Origin: CAWBLP01 sp963721065
Lineage (GTDB): Bacteria; Pseudomonadota; Alphaproteobacteria; Acetobacterales; Acetobacteraceae
Direction: 5' to 3'
Assembly: GCA_963721065.1 (NCBI GenBank)
Contig: CAVRHO010000001.1
Coordinates: 186,001-250,000, forward strand
DNA: 64,000 bases
The first letter of the stretch is position 1, and each line of letters begins with the position of its first letter. The notes below the pieces were generated by a model that made no database searches, was not told the DNA's origin, and worked only from the letters and a program-made list of their open reading frames with translations. Shown here one piece after another: positions 63,158 to 64,000 of the stretch. A program made the position numbers and the translations under genes.

Positions 63158-64000
63158 TCAGTTCTCCAGCATGCGGCGCAGCAACTCGATATCCTCGGCG
63201 AAGCCCGCGTCACGTTCGATCAGCTCGCCGATGCGGGACACCGCGTGCATCACCGTCGTGTGGTCGCGGTTGCCGAACTTGCGGCCGATCTCCGGCAGGG
63301 AGCGGCTGGTCAGTTGCTTGGCCAGGAACATCGCCACCTGCCGCGGCCGGGCCACCGCCCGGGCGCGGCGGGCAGAGGACATGTCGGTGAGGCGGATGTT
63401 GTAGTGTGCCGCCACCTTGCGCTGGATTTCCTCGATGGTGATGCGCCGGTCGTGCGCCTTCAGGATGTCGTGCAGCACATCCTGCGTGGATTCCAGCGTC
63501 ACCGGCCGGCCGAACAGGTTGGCGTGCGCGATCAGGCGGTTCAGCGCGCCTTCCAGCTCCCGGATGTTGGTGGTGATCTTGTGGGCCAGGAATTCCAGCA
63601 CCTTGCCGGGGACAGGCACGCCGGCGCGCTGGACCTTCGCCTCCAGGATGGAGATGCGGAGTTCATAGGTGGTGGCGTGCAGGTCGGCCACCATGCCGCA
63701 CCCCAGGCGGGTGCGCAGTCGGTCCTCCAGGCCGGAGATCTCGGCCGGCGACTTGTCGGCGGACACCACGATCTGCTTGCCGGCATCCACCAGCGCGTTG
63801 AACGTGTGAAAGAATTCCTCTTGTGTGTTGTCCTTGCCGATCAGGAACTGCAGGTCGTCCACCATCAGCACATCGACGCTGCGCAACTGGTCCTTGAACT
63901 CGATGGTGGACTGGCTGCGGATGGCGGCGATGAAGCGGTACATGAACTTCTCGGCCGACATGTATGTGACGGACAGCGGCGCGGGCCGCGAACCGCCATG
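63158..64000 (-). CDS. dnaA: Chromosomal replication initiator DnaA, 5' part beyond window
   Basis: C-terminal about 280 residues of DnaA; the frame is open to the right edge. AAA+ parts seen: SAEKFMYRFIAAIR, Walker B VLMVDDLQFLIGKDNTQEEF, sensor 1 QIVVSADKSPAEI, sensor 2 region NIRELEGALNRLIAHANLF. Domain IV DNA-binding ends with ARAVARPRQVAMFLAKQLTS and the DnaA signature GRKFGNRDHTTVMHAV. The end RRMLEN is short and normal. Being near dnaA places this window close to, or at least in the arm of, the replication origin region, though in alphaproteobacteria dnaA and oriC are not always adjacent. Confidence 0.97.
   Translation of the reverse strand, partial: HGGSRPAPLSVTYMSAEKFMYRFIAAIRSQSTIEFKDQLRSVDVLMVDDLQFLIGKDNTQEEFFHTFNALVDAGKQIVVSADKSPAEISGLEDRLRTRLGCGMVADLHATTYELRISILEAKVQRAGVPVPGKVLEFLAHKITTNIRELEGALNRLIAHANLFGRPVTLESTQDVLHDILKAHDRRITIEEIQRKVAAHYNIRLTDMSSARRARAVARPRQVAMFLAKQLTSRSLPEIGRKFGNRDHTTVMHAVSRIGELIERDAGFAEDIELLRRMLEN

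Overview
The window is a 64 kb, high-GC bacterial chromosome segment. Gene content points to an alphaproteobacterium, most likely Acetobacteraceae or a close Rhodospirillales relative. The evidence is a hopanoid RND exporter (hpnN type), several TRAP transporters, an AmpG permease, an alphaproteobacterial-type dnaA at the right edge, and many dispersed palindromic repeats between genes. The family assignment is inference; there is no rRNA or tRNA in the window to confirm it.

Layout. 0-3.1 kb: two overlapping hybrid histidine kinases. 3.4-5.6 kb: uvrB. 5.9-17 kb (minus strand): a run of genes transcribed right to left, namely a type I secretion ABC transporter, its HlyD-type membrane fusion protein, a Sel1-repeat protein, a large GT2/GT4 fusion glycosyltransferase, a protein with a ChW-like domain, and a GT4 glycosyltransferase. 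17.3-20.3 kb (plus): amidase, GNAT acetyltransferase, ampG. 21-28.7 kb (plus): an RTX-like Gly/Asp-repeat protein (probable type I substrate), a double-GT2 protein, a GT92-like protein, a Tat-exported GH99-like protein and a sulfotransferase-like protein. The secretion genes and these glycan genes look like two halves of one cell-surface or secretion locus. A small GW-containing module recurs about seven times in four of the proteins.

29-48.5 kb holds mostly housekeeping and catabolic genes: a PPP phosphatase, a HadAB-like MaoC pair, a TAXI-TRAP transporter with its binding protein, a universal stress protein, hpnN, a MetE-like enzyme, an in-frame VapB-VapC fusion with a palindromic operator, pobA, an AtzG/AtzE-like amidase pair, DUF72, a fumarase-superfamily lyase, YbaK and hemW. 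48.6-53 kb is a small accessory-looking patch: a second vapBC pair and a compact three-gene cassette. The cassette encodes a BrxC/BrxD-like ATPase, a related protein without a visible P-loop, and an unknown coiled-coil protein. 53-64 kb: EthD-like, cupin, GMC oxidoreductase, S1/P1 nuclease, GYD protein, a pcaB-dctQ-dctM-dctP cluster, and the 3' part of dnaA.

Sequence quality matters here. At least eleven single-base frameshifts fall between 1.1 and 26.4 kb, mostly extra bases, and one gene carries what looks like a compensating pair. The motifs on both sides are intact, so many are probably assembly or sequencing indels rather than gene decay. Genes crossing them are listed as single features and flagged.
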